A DNA stretch of 64,000 nucleotides from Litomosoides sigmodontis (Eukaryota; Nematoda; Chromadorea; Rhabditida; Onchocercidae), in contig OY718805.1 of assembly GCA_963070105.1 (NCBI GenBank), forward strand, positions 7,002,001 to 7,066,000, given 5' to 3'. Position 1 is the first letter of the stretch. Each line of letters opens with the position of its first letter. A model generated the notes under the pieces. It saw nothing but the letters and a program-made list of their open reading frames with translations, made no database searches and was not told the DNA's origin. Shown piece by piece: positions 53,101 through 64,000 of the stretch. Made by a program: the position numbers and the translations under genes.

Positions 53101-56100
53101 TGAAGGATGAGAAGAACGAAGCAGGTCATCTTATTTCTGGATTAGTTAGATTTAAATTATATCAAGATGAAGCTGTATTAAACATAAATGAAATGTTCCC
53201 TACTTCATTCATACATTATAAGAGTCAAAGAAGAATTGTAATGCAAACCTGTTGTAGAAAATGAAGGAAATGGCAGTGCAGAAGCTTCACTGGTACTCCC
53301 CGGTAGCGTTGTTGATTTTGCCCTTATAGACGGTTCTGTTATCCTGAATTGCATTGTTCTGCCGACACTAAAACAAGTCTTTTACCAAGAAATTGCACTA
53401 GAAATTGGGAAGAAATTATTAACGTCTGTTGCTGCACGACATATTCCGATAATCTGGAAAGCTGAACAGGGTAAAAATATCATTCGTGTAATATATCTAG
53501 ATCCTTTTATTACCTTCAGATTATTTCTAGTCTCCCAAATTTACGTTAGAGAGGAAAAGAAGTGGTGATACGTGTGCATAGGTAGCTTTACCATTTTAGT
53601 ACATCAATTGTTGTATCTCGATGGCTCAAAGTAATAGTATACAGTGCGATAGTTCTCTTGATTTTTATCAAATTGAATTTTAGGTATAAAATTAGATGGA
53701 AGTGAAGTTGCAGTCAAGAACAGTTCCGGAGTCTCCATTCGTCAGCTGATTTCGATTTTGTTAGACATAATCAATGAGAATAACTTCTACGACTGTGCAC
53801 TCACCGGTTCTTGCGAGGATTGCTTACGGTTATTGGGTGAACGACTTAGAGGCACGCTTTAAAGTCCATTTATTATACAATTTTATTGTCAGTTATAGTC
53901 ATCAGTTTCATTAACCAATTTTTATATGGTTTTCATGCTTTTTATTTTAGAAGATCGAGTGGTTATTGAGACAGATACATTTAACAGTTTTCTCACTTGC
54001 TTTGATAAGTCGTTATGGGCTTACAGATATGCTGTGGCTTCCTGGTTTTATAAATGCCTCATATCTTACAAAAGAGAGGTTTGGTTATAATGTTTATTTT
54101 ATTAGCTACATTTCGAAGTTGTCATCCGAAATGCAAATAAAACTACTACGCTAAAAAAAAAATAAACTGCTAAAACCTTATGCTGTTCTTCGGGCTCTGG
54201 AGAGAGGACCCTCAAAGTATTTTACTGTTGCAGCATAACATGTTGAGTTTTTTGAAGTAGGTTCAGAGTTAGAAAGACGTTTTTATCGCTGAAACAGTAA
54301 AACCGTAATGGAGGGTTTTTAAGTGATAAAAGATTTATTGATATTTAGATTCCGACATTACTTTACGAGGCCTTCAAGGACGAAAGCAAACAAACATTAA
54401 AGGCGGTGGATACCGGTACAGACGATAGCGATATTTCTGGTCGCAGTCTCATGCGAAAACTTTTTGAATTGGCAGCTATTCATCCTGAGCTGGCGTTGGA
54501 TATACTGAAAGATGGTAAAAGATAATGCATCGCAAATTTTGCTCCAAACAAGGGCTTTTGCAAAAATATGCCATTTCACATGCTTTATATAAAATACTAG
54601 AATAAATGCAATTTTAATCCCCGCTGTTTTCTGATTTAAAATGGGAATTATCTTCAGGGTTTTCAACATCATTAAATATTGCTGGACATGACATATCTGG
54701 TGCACTTGTCGATGTTATCCGAAGCCATAAAACATTTCCGAATAACAAAATGGATGGGTTGGTAGAAGTTATTAGAGCAATCTCTAATCATATCGATCTA
54801 TCTCGTGAAGTAGTACCTTTGCTTACAGAAGTTTCGGAAAGTTCATTTTACGGTTTGTTACTCACTTTAGTATTTTTCCTATTGAATTAAAAATATACCA
54901 TCCTAGCTTAAAATTTTGGAAAGTATTTGAACCTATGAAATTTAAACCGATAATAATTTTGTTGCTCTATATGTTCTTAAACGTTTCGCTGTGAATATTT
55001 ACTCTTAGGACTACGGCTGATCGAACCGCTACTGTTGATTCAAGAAGCTGCAATTTGCGCAATATATTATGATAAGAGAAGTGTGGAAGACTTAAATGCA
55101 GTACCGTTTAATGTTTTGGAAATCGAAAATCAAGTAAGTCTTAAAAGTTTGCAAAGAACAATTCTTAATGAACGTTCTTTTTTCAACATTGTCGTAGCAT
55201 TTCTGCTTATTTTAACGGAGTTAGGGTAGTTGTTGTTTAAATGTTTCATTGAATATTTTGCGAATATATTGATTTCATATATGAATTGTTCTATTTCCTG
55301 TTTGTTTCACTTATCGGAACCTTTATTTTACAACATAACCTACCATTTTTTAAGTAAGTGATTGTTTATTTAACTTTCAGGTGGCAGTAAAGTTGCTTAA
55401 ATTATTTTGTGAACTTGCAAAGGATCATATGCAGAAGGAAATGATCGATTTGCGTAGAAGCTACTTAAAACACAAAGTTGAAATCAAGTAAATCAAACGA
55501 AATTTTACGTTTGTCATTAATGCTATGACTTTTTGAAATCTGTATTCTTCCTTCTTTTTCCATGATGTTTCAACCTCATCCACTTGAAATTTTTGCACTT
55601 CCAAAATTTTTGAAACTGCAGGGCCTGTAAGAACTATGAATAAGAAAGGACTTAAGTCTTATTTTGTATGTAAATTTGTTTTTTAAGAATAATTTAGTAA
55701 TCCTGCACACTTTTTTCAGAGAAGCAAAGCCGATTATAAGTAGTGTAAATATTAATCGTGAAATACGTGTTGAAATACAACTGTTCCAACTTTATTTTGC
55801 GGCAGTTATGCTCACAAATCATATTATGGGGGTTCGTTAATTTTTCAGTGCAGTAAGAGTTTTTAGTCATCAGTTTATGATTGAATCGAAGTTTATTAGT
55901 CCGTTTTAGGAAGTGTAATTGACTGCAGTAGATTTAATGCACTCTTTGCAGTTGCCACATTATTTGAAAATATTGTTGGTACAGTTGACTAATTTTTACA
56001 TCGAAGTGGGAAGAATGAAACTTGGTCCAACCTTTGACGAAATCATGAGTGAAGCTTTATTGGTGAGACATTTTTATTTGAATAAATGCACAGTAGATCT

Positions 56101-57730
56101 CCAACACTTCAGAATTCAAGTATTTAAATTAGAAATTGAAGAATATCTTAAATTATTAATATACTATGGATGTTAACATTCGCTGCATTATTATCAGCTT
56201 TTGTTTAACGGATAACAATGTTTGAGATTTGTTTTTGCTTCGAAGGTTTTAATCTGATTATCTTTTAAGGTTTTAACTCCTCAAAATGTGTTGTTTAAAG
56301 TTCTGGTCATGTAAGATAATCGAAAGTATTAACATTATCCAAAATTAACTTGAATCGAATTTAACTGCTGTATATATTCCTTATCAGGATGGAGATGTAA
56401 AGGACAATATGGTAAATAACAACGAGCCTTCCGAGAAAGGATTAGCTTCGGCAGAGATAAATGGTTGTGTGCCTTTGCAGACTTTCGGCGTCTCAAACGC
56501 GAAATACGAAAAAAGCGGAATGATCGGTATGTGCTTCCGTGTATTTTTAAGAGTCATTTCTTCAGATTTATGAACATATTCAGTTCATGTACAGCACTAG
56601 AAAACATATTTGTGCCTCTGCTTCATTAGCCAGATAGTCCCCACAGAGTATCAGTAATTCTTTGTCTTTTCCAAACTTTTTATGTGGGAAATAAAAGCTA
56701 ACTTTATCGTAGACTTTTGGCATGGTTTCATTTTTAATTACTTTTAAATAGGCGCCACTTTATAATATTTTATTTGTTTTTGTCTTTCATTCTTCATCTG
56801 TTGTGAGGCTGTGACCAGAACTTTAAACAGCAAATTTTGGGTCAGCCGAATAGTGTTGGAAAAATCGATCAAATGTGAAAACCAAGGCTGTGTTTTTCAG
56901 GCATCACAAGTGTGAGCATTGCATCAATTAAAGATTCGCTCAATGATCGCCTTTCAGAGATGTCCAAGCAGAATGCAATATTTATGGTATAGTTTATTCA
57001 AAATTTATTTCTAGCTTTTGTTGTTTTTCATTATTTATGTCAAACTGGAGATTAGTTACTATTATTTCTTTCTACCACAAATTAGATTTAATGAACAATT
57101 TCATCAGTAATACTTTTTTTATTGACTCTTAACTTGAAAATTTTCTGCCGAGATTGGTTTCTCAATAAGAAACACCATAACGTGACGATGAATTCTTCCT
57201 TAGGCCGGTACACGAATGATAAAGGACCAAAAAATGTCAACAATAATAGAACACCGTTTCCGTAACAACAAACGAAACAGCACGCGAAAATCAGCTATTG
57301 GATCTAAGCCGAGACGTGGAGCTTTACCGCCACTTTCGGTAGAAAGTGATAATGTACATGGTATTATGAATGAAGAGCATCATTTTGACGATCGAGGTAA
57401 TGCACAAAACTATTCCCAATATTATTTATATTTCCGCATTTGGAAGAAAATTTCAACCACTATTTGAGGCTCATGCCATTTGCATATTTGCTGAAGTCTT
57501 TCTAGATTTAAATCCTTCAGTTCACCATTTTCTGTGATTAAAAAATTGGCAGTAGCTGAATTTGATGGATGTTGATGGAATGGAATTTGATGACATAAGG
57601 ATGGATATTTTTAATCAACATAATAGTCGTTATGATTTTAGATGTTGCGAGTCGTAGACGGAACAGTAACAATGACGGTGATTGCGTTAGTAATAGTGGT
57701 TTTCGTCGCAAAAATAAAAAACACAAATGA
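50154..57730 (+). CDS. Large helical-repeat protein, probable FANCI homologue
   Basis: Twenty-seven exons keep phase: 50154-50186, 50289-50521, 50645-50764, 50924-51009, 51106-51161, 51182-51229, 51260-51343, 51430-51581, 51619-51657, 51767-51947, 52246-52341, 52553-52630, 52699-52818, 52959-53124, 53258-53470, 53684-53836, 53951-54078, 54349-54514, 54658-54852, 55009-55133, 55381-55487, 55720-55831, 55952-56062, 56388-56526, 56901-56986, 57204-57396, 57642-57730; 1102 residues. It is helical throughout, without membrane segments, and ends in a basic nuclear-type tail (FRRKNKKHK). Around residue 440, AVFEEDKRTKRKTS followed by AAVALHKVVFLNL resembles the region of FANCI that carries its monoubiquitinated lysine, with a Lys at the matching place. 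FANCI pairs with FANCD2 on DNA in interstrand crosslink repair. Length is near the family's roughly 1300. The similarity is thin elsewhere; another HEAT-type nuclear scaffold remains possible. The join 52818/52959 was chosen by phase. Confidence 0.6.
51022..51063. repeat. Triplicated TGAAGCAGATAT, intronic
   Basis: Three copies of TTGAAGCAGATAT-like units lie in tandem within the intron following exon 50924-51009 of the FANCI-like gene. Confidence 0.85.
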
Positions 57731-60426
57731 ACTTGTGTTTTTATTTGCCAAAAACTATCGGCATAATGTAACTGTATATCATATGTATTTTATTTTTTGC
57801 TTGTAGTTCGCATGAAATTTGCTCATAGTTCGATTTCTTTACTAAAATCCTGTTGATACAGATCGGAAATTGCTTTCTTGTGTGATTTATTCACCTTTAA
57901 TGGCTTTTAATATTGTTAGCTTTATGTCGAATTCCGTGCACGTGTCTATAAATAATCATTTGTCTTTATGACGTATGGGATATCCTAGTAAACGCGTATA
58001 TGCAAATGCAATTGTTCAACTGACTTAAGACTGCCGAAGATTTTGCTTCGATGCTCACATGGAATCTTTGTATCGTCTTATCCATATATCATTCTGATCT
58101 CTCCATTGTTGATGTTAATTATGCATTTGAAATTTACTGTTGCGAAATCAAAACTTAGTGTCCCAGCCATTCATTTTAAATTTTCAGAAGATCTCAATCT
58201 ATTGGTTTTATTTTTAAATATGCACTTAGCAATCTGAAGGTTTATCGCGCTGTTAATATTAGAAGACTCGACGAAAATTTGTTTGTTAAAATGCGATAAA
58301 ATGCGGTTTTTTTCCAAGTAACAATAAATGTTTAAAACATGTAAAGTTTAGGAGTCTCGGAATATAGCGCATCTCAATATTAGCGCAAATTTTGCTTTCA
58401 CATGTTTTAAACATTTATTGTTACTTGGATTTAACATTTCGTTACTGCTAATGAAAAAACTCCTGATCATTTCATATAAAAACTTTACATATCGAATTAA
58501 GCTTAACGCGTATTTTGTTGCTTAATATGTTTAGTCAATTAAGCTAGTTAGTAAAGTGTCGCTTTCATCGAAACATGCTTTCTATGCAAATTTTCAACTG
58601 TAAGCAATGAGACGTGGCATTTTTATTATAGTATTAAGTGAAAATCCACTGCAAAAAGGACTTCGTTCTACGAATAGAAGGGGATGTGGCGTATTTTCGC
58701 TTAACAATAAAAGTATCCAAAATGAACAGTTTTTTGTTTACGTCTGGAAGTTACCGAAAGACTAATTAGTTATGCTTCTCAGTGTTAACGGCCTGAAACA
58801 ACAAGTAGACACGCGTGGAAACTAGAGCTACACTGACAAAGTGCGAGGCCGATTGGTAGTTACTTGATATGTGTCTGAAGTAATTAATGCATGCACTCGA
58901 TATTCCATTTCAAAGTGCTGTTGCAGTCTTCCGTAGGAATTAGTTTGTTGTCGATTGCGTTTTCAATGTCTAGCAACAGGTGGTGCTGAGATATTGCTGT
59001 TCCGACGAAACTGGAATTATCACTCTATTTCCGACATTAACGCGTGAATTTATTTTGTGTAAAATGATAAGAAGAATATAAATTGAATGGAAGACATAAA
59101 ATATGATCTTTGCTACTTCTCATGCTGCAACAGCAATACAATGACAATTCAATTCATCAACATTTATTTGCATTACTCTAGCAGTTATAAATATTGGTAG
59201 CAAAATGATATATTTCTTTCCATTTGCGTTATTATATGCTTGCATCTATCTTATGGTACAGTAATATCGTAATGATAGTGTATGAGAATGCTCATTTCTA
59301 CGTATTACATTTACAAAACCACTAATAATTTTGATCATTTACTATTTATGATGTGAAAAATTTCGAATAAAAACTGCTATATGAAAGGTGTGCAGAACAT
59401 GGCCAACACACGCCTCTATCAATTCCTATCCTGTTGAATTAAACATTGATTGCTAGCACATATTGTTAAATTACTTCAAGATAGTAGCACTTCAATCCTT
59501 AAATTAAATGTTAAAAAAAAAAAACTTTTTGAATGCTTGCGAATATATTTGTAGCACTTCTCTATGTGTAATTATAGTAGCATAGCAGATGAAGCCTAAA
59601 TAATAAATATATCCGAAAGTATGGGAAATTCCGGAAAAAAATGTGAGGAATGGGAAGGAAGGGATTAGTTCGAAATGTCTGTCACATACATTGCATGCAA
59701 TGCTAATCGTTTTGGTCTTTGATCACTAACTGATATTTTTGTTGTACATTCGATCCTATTATTCGCAGTTACAGAAGACACTTTAAGTAATTTCTCTTTC
59801 TCACTCTTTTTAAATATTTGAAAATTTATGAATTTCGATTAATGCATGAAAAATTTCATGTCCATCTTTTTACCGAATCGAAATTCCTATCGTTATTATT
59901 TTTTTTTGTTTTCTTTAGACTTCAAATGAATTTAGTCAATACAAGTATGATAATGGTTCAGATAAAAATGAGTCATTTTTTTTTTTGGAACAATGAATTA
60001 TTGGCAGCTTAATGGGAAGCTCTTCTTTTTCTAATCACTCCTTTCTTCCATTTGGGTTTGGAATTCTTTTTTTGAAAAATTTAAATAAATCATTCAAAGA
60101 TGAAATGTTTATTTCCAATTTATCCTTAAGAAATTATAGGGAAAATTTATGAAAATGATAAAAACCTCGAATGCATGCATTATCAATTTAAATTATAAAT
60201 TTCAAGTTTCCGAAAACTAACTGCTACACTGCGAGGTTTGCTGTCAATAGCTGTCACATTTAATTTGTGATGTTTGATTTCCTCCCAATGATGGATGTTT
60301 TTCGGCGCAACAAAACAACGCAGCTATTTCAGTCTTTCATTCAATCCGTTCCTTTACAGAAAAAACAAAGTAAAAAACCAAAAAGCTGTTGGCCATTGAT
60401 GTGTGAGCTAAGCGCCGCCGTTCTCC
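57731..60426. other. Intergenic with a long inverted repeat
   Basis: AT-rich 2.7 kb between the FANCI-like gene and the ZIP gene. Apart from the hairpin at 58313-58430, I see no gene or RNA. Confidence 0.5.
58313..58430. repeat. Near-perfect inverted repeat, arms about 34 bases
   Basis: The left arm (58313-58346) starts TCCAAGTAACAATAAATG and runs through TTTAAAACATGT. The right arm (58395-58429) is its reverse complement with one extra base near the inner end. The loop of about 48 bases contains two near-copies of AATATAGCGC / AATATTAGCGC. It would fold into a long hairpin as RNA or cruciform as DNA. No flanking target-site duplication is obvious. Confidence 0.92.
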
Positions 60427-63330
60427 ATGGATCAGTTGACGAATAGCTCATGCGCACTTTCGCAAAATCAAACGTGGGAGAAACCGGAGGGATGGCAAAG
60501 TACCGTGCTTTCTAATGTTCGATTTACACTTCCGTAGACAGCAGCATCAGTGTTGCGCTGTATCAGTTAAATTTCACATTTCACACTTCGTACTACTGCT
60601 GCAAAATTTTGCATTAATGCTAAACGTAAGAGTGGAAGTGAAGCATTAAATGACACAGTTGGCATACATTTACAAAAAGTAAAATTTCATCTAAAACACG
60701 AAGCAATTGAGTTGAAATAAAGCAACAAAATATGTGAAAATTGAAATTAGAAGAGTTGAATTATTTAAAATTTTAATTGTAGCATGGGGTATTGGCATGG
60801 TGATTGTAACAATCTCAGCATTTGCTTCACCATTATGCATTCTCATTGTACCGCTCCTGAACAAAGAGCTTTACGAACGTGTTATGACATTTCTGGTAGC
60901 TCTCGGTATTGGTGCACTTTCCGGTTCCGTCATTTTTATCATGTTACCATACGTATGCAACTTTCCATTAATTTAATCTTAAACGTATCAAAATTTTTGA
61001 TAGGATTTTTATCCTTTGTGGAAGGGTTTTTTTTGGTTTCCAGGCTTTTGAGGTACAAGAAGGAGCGAAATTCGTAAAATCACTGATCATCCTCGGATCG
61101 TTGTACGCATTCTTTGCCGTTGATAGGATACTCCAATTTGCGATGGAAATAAAACGAGTTATTTGTTTTTTTTTCTCTGTGCTTCAGTTCATTTACTTAA
61201 TTAATTAAACATTTCCATTTAGTTATCGCTAAACGCTCCAACACTAACTTATTTATCCTCCAAACATCAATAAATTCTTTTAGAAAGAAGCGATTTTTGC
61301 ACTTTTAAATGCCTTTATTTATTATTCAAATTTTTTAAAATTATTTCATGAATTTTGGGAGATTCTTTTTTGCAAATATAAATGATTTTATAGCAACAAA
61401 AATCAGCTAAAGTGGTAAAGAATGACGAAGGTAATAAAGTGGATTTGACGACATCATTTTCCAGAACAGGCAGTCAAAATTCACGTAATAAAGATGAAGT
61501 GGAACAAATTCAGGTTTTTTTCCAGCTTATAAAAAAACATTTCATAATAACGTTTTTTTTTTTTGACTGCACCAATCAAGCAAGTTATTAAACTTTCTTT
61601 CGGATAAAGATTTTAAGTTACAAAAAATCCTACGACAATAATTGAAATGAATTGTAGGCGGAGATCGAAAGTGCAGCAGTTAATAGAGCTATCACCAGAA
61701 CGGTAAGATTTTCTCGATACTTTGTTTAAACTGTAAAGTGTGAAAGCATATGCAACGATTTCATAATTTTATGCAATTCAGTAAATGCTCCGCAAAAATT
61801 TTTCCAGTATTCAACGCATAAAATTCCCGTAATTATACACGTGGGAGATGTGGAGACTAGGATAAACAGCAGTAACTCTTTGCAAGTACCACAATCGTTC
61901 GCAAGAATTCGCTCCACTTCTTCAACACTTTCTCAAAATCAGGTTCAGTACAGTATTTTATATTTCCTTGCAAATTAGCGCTGCTTAGAGTTTTTTTTTT
62001 TGGGAAGCTTAACATTTCATTGAAAATTGGAAGAGATTAAAAAGTGTACTGTAAATTTTAAGGTAAGAGAAGGTGAAAAAATAAGTGTGTCCGTAGCTAC
62101 GGTTGAGCAGATGGAAGTTCCACCAGAAACATTGGAAATTTCCAGTATCGCTTATATGATCTTATTCGGTTCCTCAGCTAATAATTTCGTTGATGGAATG
62201 AGTAATGGCGTTGCTTTTGCGGATTCGCTAGGACGTGGACTTAGCATCGGAATTGCGTGTATTGCGCAACAATTTCCGCAGGAATTGGGTAAGCATTTAA
62301 CTGTCTGTTAATATTTTTGATATAACCAGCTATCTTTACACATATATTGTACTGATGCTAAACTAAAATGATGGGAATTAAGTTTGATATTTATAAATAT
62401 GCACTTTTACAAAAATTAATTACTGTTTAATGGGTGCTCAAATTGCAGAAATCAAGCAGTTTTGAATTAAATTTTATTCACTTTAAAATATGAATTTTCA
62501 GGTACTCTTGCAATTTTGGTTCAGTCAGGATTGGGCCTCAAGAAAACATTATTATTGAATTTAATACCGGGTGGTCTGAGTTATATCGGATTCATTATTG
62601 GAGCACTATTGGATGACTACAGTGAAGGTGCCGATACATACGTTTTTGCTATTTCATCCGGAATGTATCTTTACGTCTTCCTAGGTACTTTGGTTAGTTT
62701 TTTCTCCCACTTGGCGTAAACATCAATCATACCGAATAGCACAACTAGCTATCTTTGCTCGTGTATTACACTGATGCTAAACTACTTTAACTCATATTTC
62801 AATGAATGGTTTCGGAATTAATTTTTCAAATTTGAATCCCATACTCTCTGTTCATGCAACTGTCACGAATACCTGTTTGCACGTAAACGAGTTACTCATA
62901 CTTGTTCTAATACAAACAGGTATTAGCAATTTGATGAACAGGAAGTATGGAACATTTAGTGTTCATACAATATTTTACAAAAGAATTTTCTTGAAGCTTC
63001 TTTTCTAGCTATCGATCTTATGCTTATCAGCTTTTATCATTGTCAAGAAAAACTCTGCAGCAAATATCTGTCCTTTTCAGGAAAACACGTAATATGCTGT
63101 TCCTCGTCTTTCATCGCTTAATTTCACAGACTGCTAGGAAATATTTGAGAGTGAGAAATTTTTAAATATTTTAATTTCAGATTCCGGAGATGCGTGAGGC
63201 AAGCACTGAATTAATCAAAAATAATTATCATGAAAGTATAATTGTTACTGTGTTACAAGGTGCAGGTCTTCTATTCGGCCTTTCCTTCATTTGTTTCATG
63301 TTACTGTATGCCGATAAAATACAATTTTGA
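60427..63330 (+). CDS. ZIP (SLC39) family membrane protein with degenerate metal site
   Basis: Exons 60427-60499, 60783-60952, 61044-61157, 61394-61513, 61658-61702, 61808-61942, 62063-62288, 62502-62692, 63181-63330; 407 residues. The short N terminus ([17 protein letters not shown]) has two N-glycosylation sequons and leads straight into TM1 ([14 protein letters not shown]). TM1-3 resemble SLC39A8/A14 ([38 protein letters not shown]). A polar cytoplasmic loop of about 125 residues follows. TM4-5 hold the family motifs in altered form, NNFVDG and QQFPQELG, where active members have HNFxDG and HExPHELGD (EEFPHELGD in A8/A14). TM6-8 match again ([52 protein letters not shown]). ZIP proteins move Zn, Fe or Mn into the cytosol; this one may not. 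The start was set at 60427 because this small exon keeps phase and is followed by TM1 without a gap. Confidence 0.88.
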
Positions 63331-63576
63331 TTCTTGTCCATGTATCATATTGAAATGTGGTTATAATTTGTTCACAGTTTATAAAACGATATCCTGTAAC
63401 TACCTCCTACCTGAGATCAAGGATGAAAGGTTAGATGGATTTAATGGCTTCTTTAGCAGCATTATTATTAACTAGATCAGTAGGATATTTGAAGCGGTAA
63501 CCTCTATGACCTCTTCCAGCCAAACATTCGTTCCCATCTCCCCTCATTTATAAATAAGTTCACTAAGAAAAACAAT

Positions 63577-63582
63577 AATAAA
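63577..63582 (+). terminator. Poly(A) signal AATAAA
   Basis: AATAAA about 250 bases after the ZIP stop, just before the stop of the convergent gene at 63602. Confidence 0.4.
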
Positions 63583-63601
63583 CAAAACAGAATGCATTAT
63601 T

Positions 63602-64000
63602 TTAAATGGTTGTAGCATTGAACTCACTTTCAACAATATCCTGATTCAGTACAGTCCGATTTTCTTCACCAGAAAATTCATCTGCTGTTGTTCTAAATTT
63701 CCTTTGAAGTATTCCATCGTCAACCTATAACAACTCATAGTGATACCTAATAAATGATAATTTGAGAAAATTAATTTCAAATCTCGTTACGTACTGCTAA
63801 TCTACCTGCTCCTTGCTATTTGCTAACAATTTACAGTTTCTTAAAAGTTCGAATCTCACAAACAAAACATGAATTGCTTGAAATAATAAAAGAATTAAAA
63901 CGATGACTACTTATTGATAACTAACTTCACTACTGTGATAATAAGCGTCATAATCATCATTTTCAGACTGCCTATAATTCACGGTTTCGCCAGAAATCCG
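63602..64000 (-). CDS. 3' end of an unidentified gene, cut by the window edge
   Basis: The terminal exon 63602-63724 reads VDDGILQRKFRTTADEFS then a hydrophilic tail ending FNATTI and TAA, after the acceptor TTATAG. An upstream exon from about 63926 to beyond 64000 reads ISGETVNYRQSENDDYDAYY and joins in phase through a GTTAGT donor. It is acidic and polar with no domain I recognise. Tail-to-tail with the ZIP gene. Confidence 0.5.

Overview
The window is nuclear DNA from a nematode, most likely a filarial or other clade III parasite. The evidence is strongly AT-rich sequence, small exons split by many introns with TTTCAG-type acceptors, a cuticle collagen, a cuticlin-like ZP protein, and nematode-style channel and MSP genes. 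There is no bacterial or phage structure. I found no rRNA, tRNA, CRISPR array or recognisable transposase. Gene models were built by hand: splice sites were chosen so that reading phase is kept across each junction and family motifs stay in order. Every complete model below closes on a whole number of codons, but exact ends still need transcript data.

Layout. 1-5046 (+): 3' part of a type IV (zeta/iota-like) diacylglycerol kinase. 5906-8291 (+): membrane protein joining a TB2/DP1 (REEP-like) hairpin region to a C-terminal MSP domain. 8723-14974 (-): 19-exon DEG/ENaC channel with a very large extracellular insertion. 16237-20146 (-): 3-exon orphan gene, divergent from the next. 20461-22914 (+): cuticle collagen. 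23391-24643 (-) and 25421-26639 (-): dynactin p22/p24-like subunit and a membrane-anchored DnaJ protein in tandem. 28819-32786 (-): cuticlin-like ZP protein, 5' end unresolved; 33424-35598 (-): possible small secreted Cys-rich protein, or the missing 5' exons of the ZP gene. 37367-42373 (+): Cys-loop ligand-gated channel with a long N-terminal extension. 46426-48322 (+): secreted Lys/Glu-rich disordered protein. 50154-57730 (+): large helical protein, best guess a FANCI homologue. 60427-63330 (+): ZIP (SLC39) family protein whose metal-site residues are largely replaced. 63602-64000 (-): 3' end of an unknown gene.

The genes do not form one pathway. The nearest to a functional cluster are two surface/cuticle genes (collagen, ZP) and two channels (DEG/ENaC, Cys-loop). 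DnaJ and dynactin are the only pair whose arrangement, with likely trans-splice acceptors just before each ATG, hints at co-transcription.

Most interesting items: the ZIP protein with a lost metal site, the TB2/DP1-MSP domain fusion, the roughly 340-residue insertion in the DEG/ENaC channel, the roughly 290-residue extension on the Cys-loop receptor, and a long near-perfect inverted repeat at 58.3 kb.
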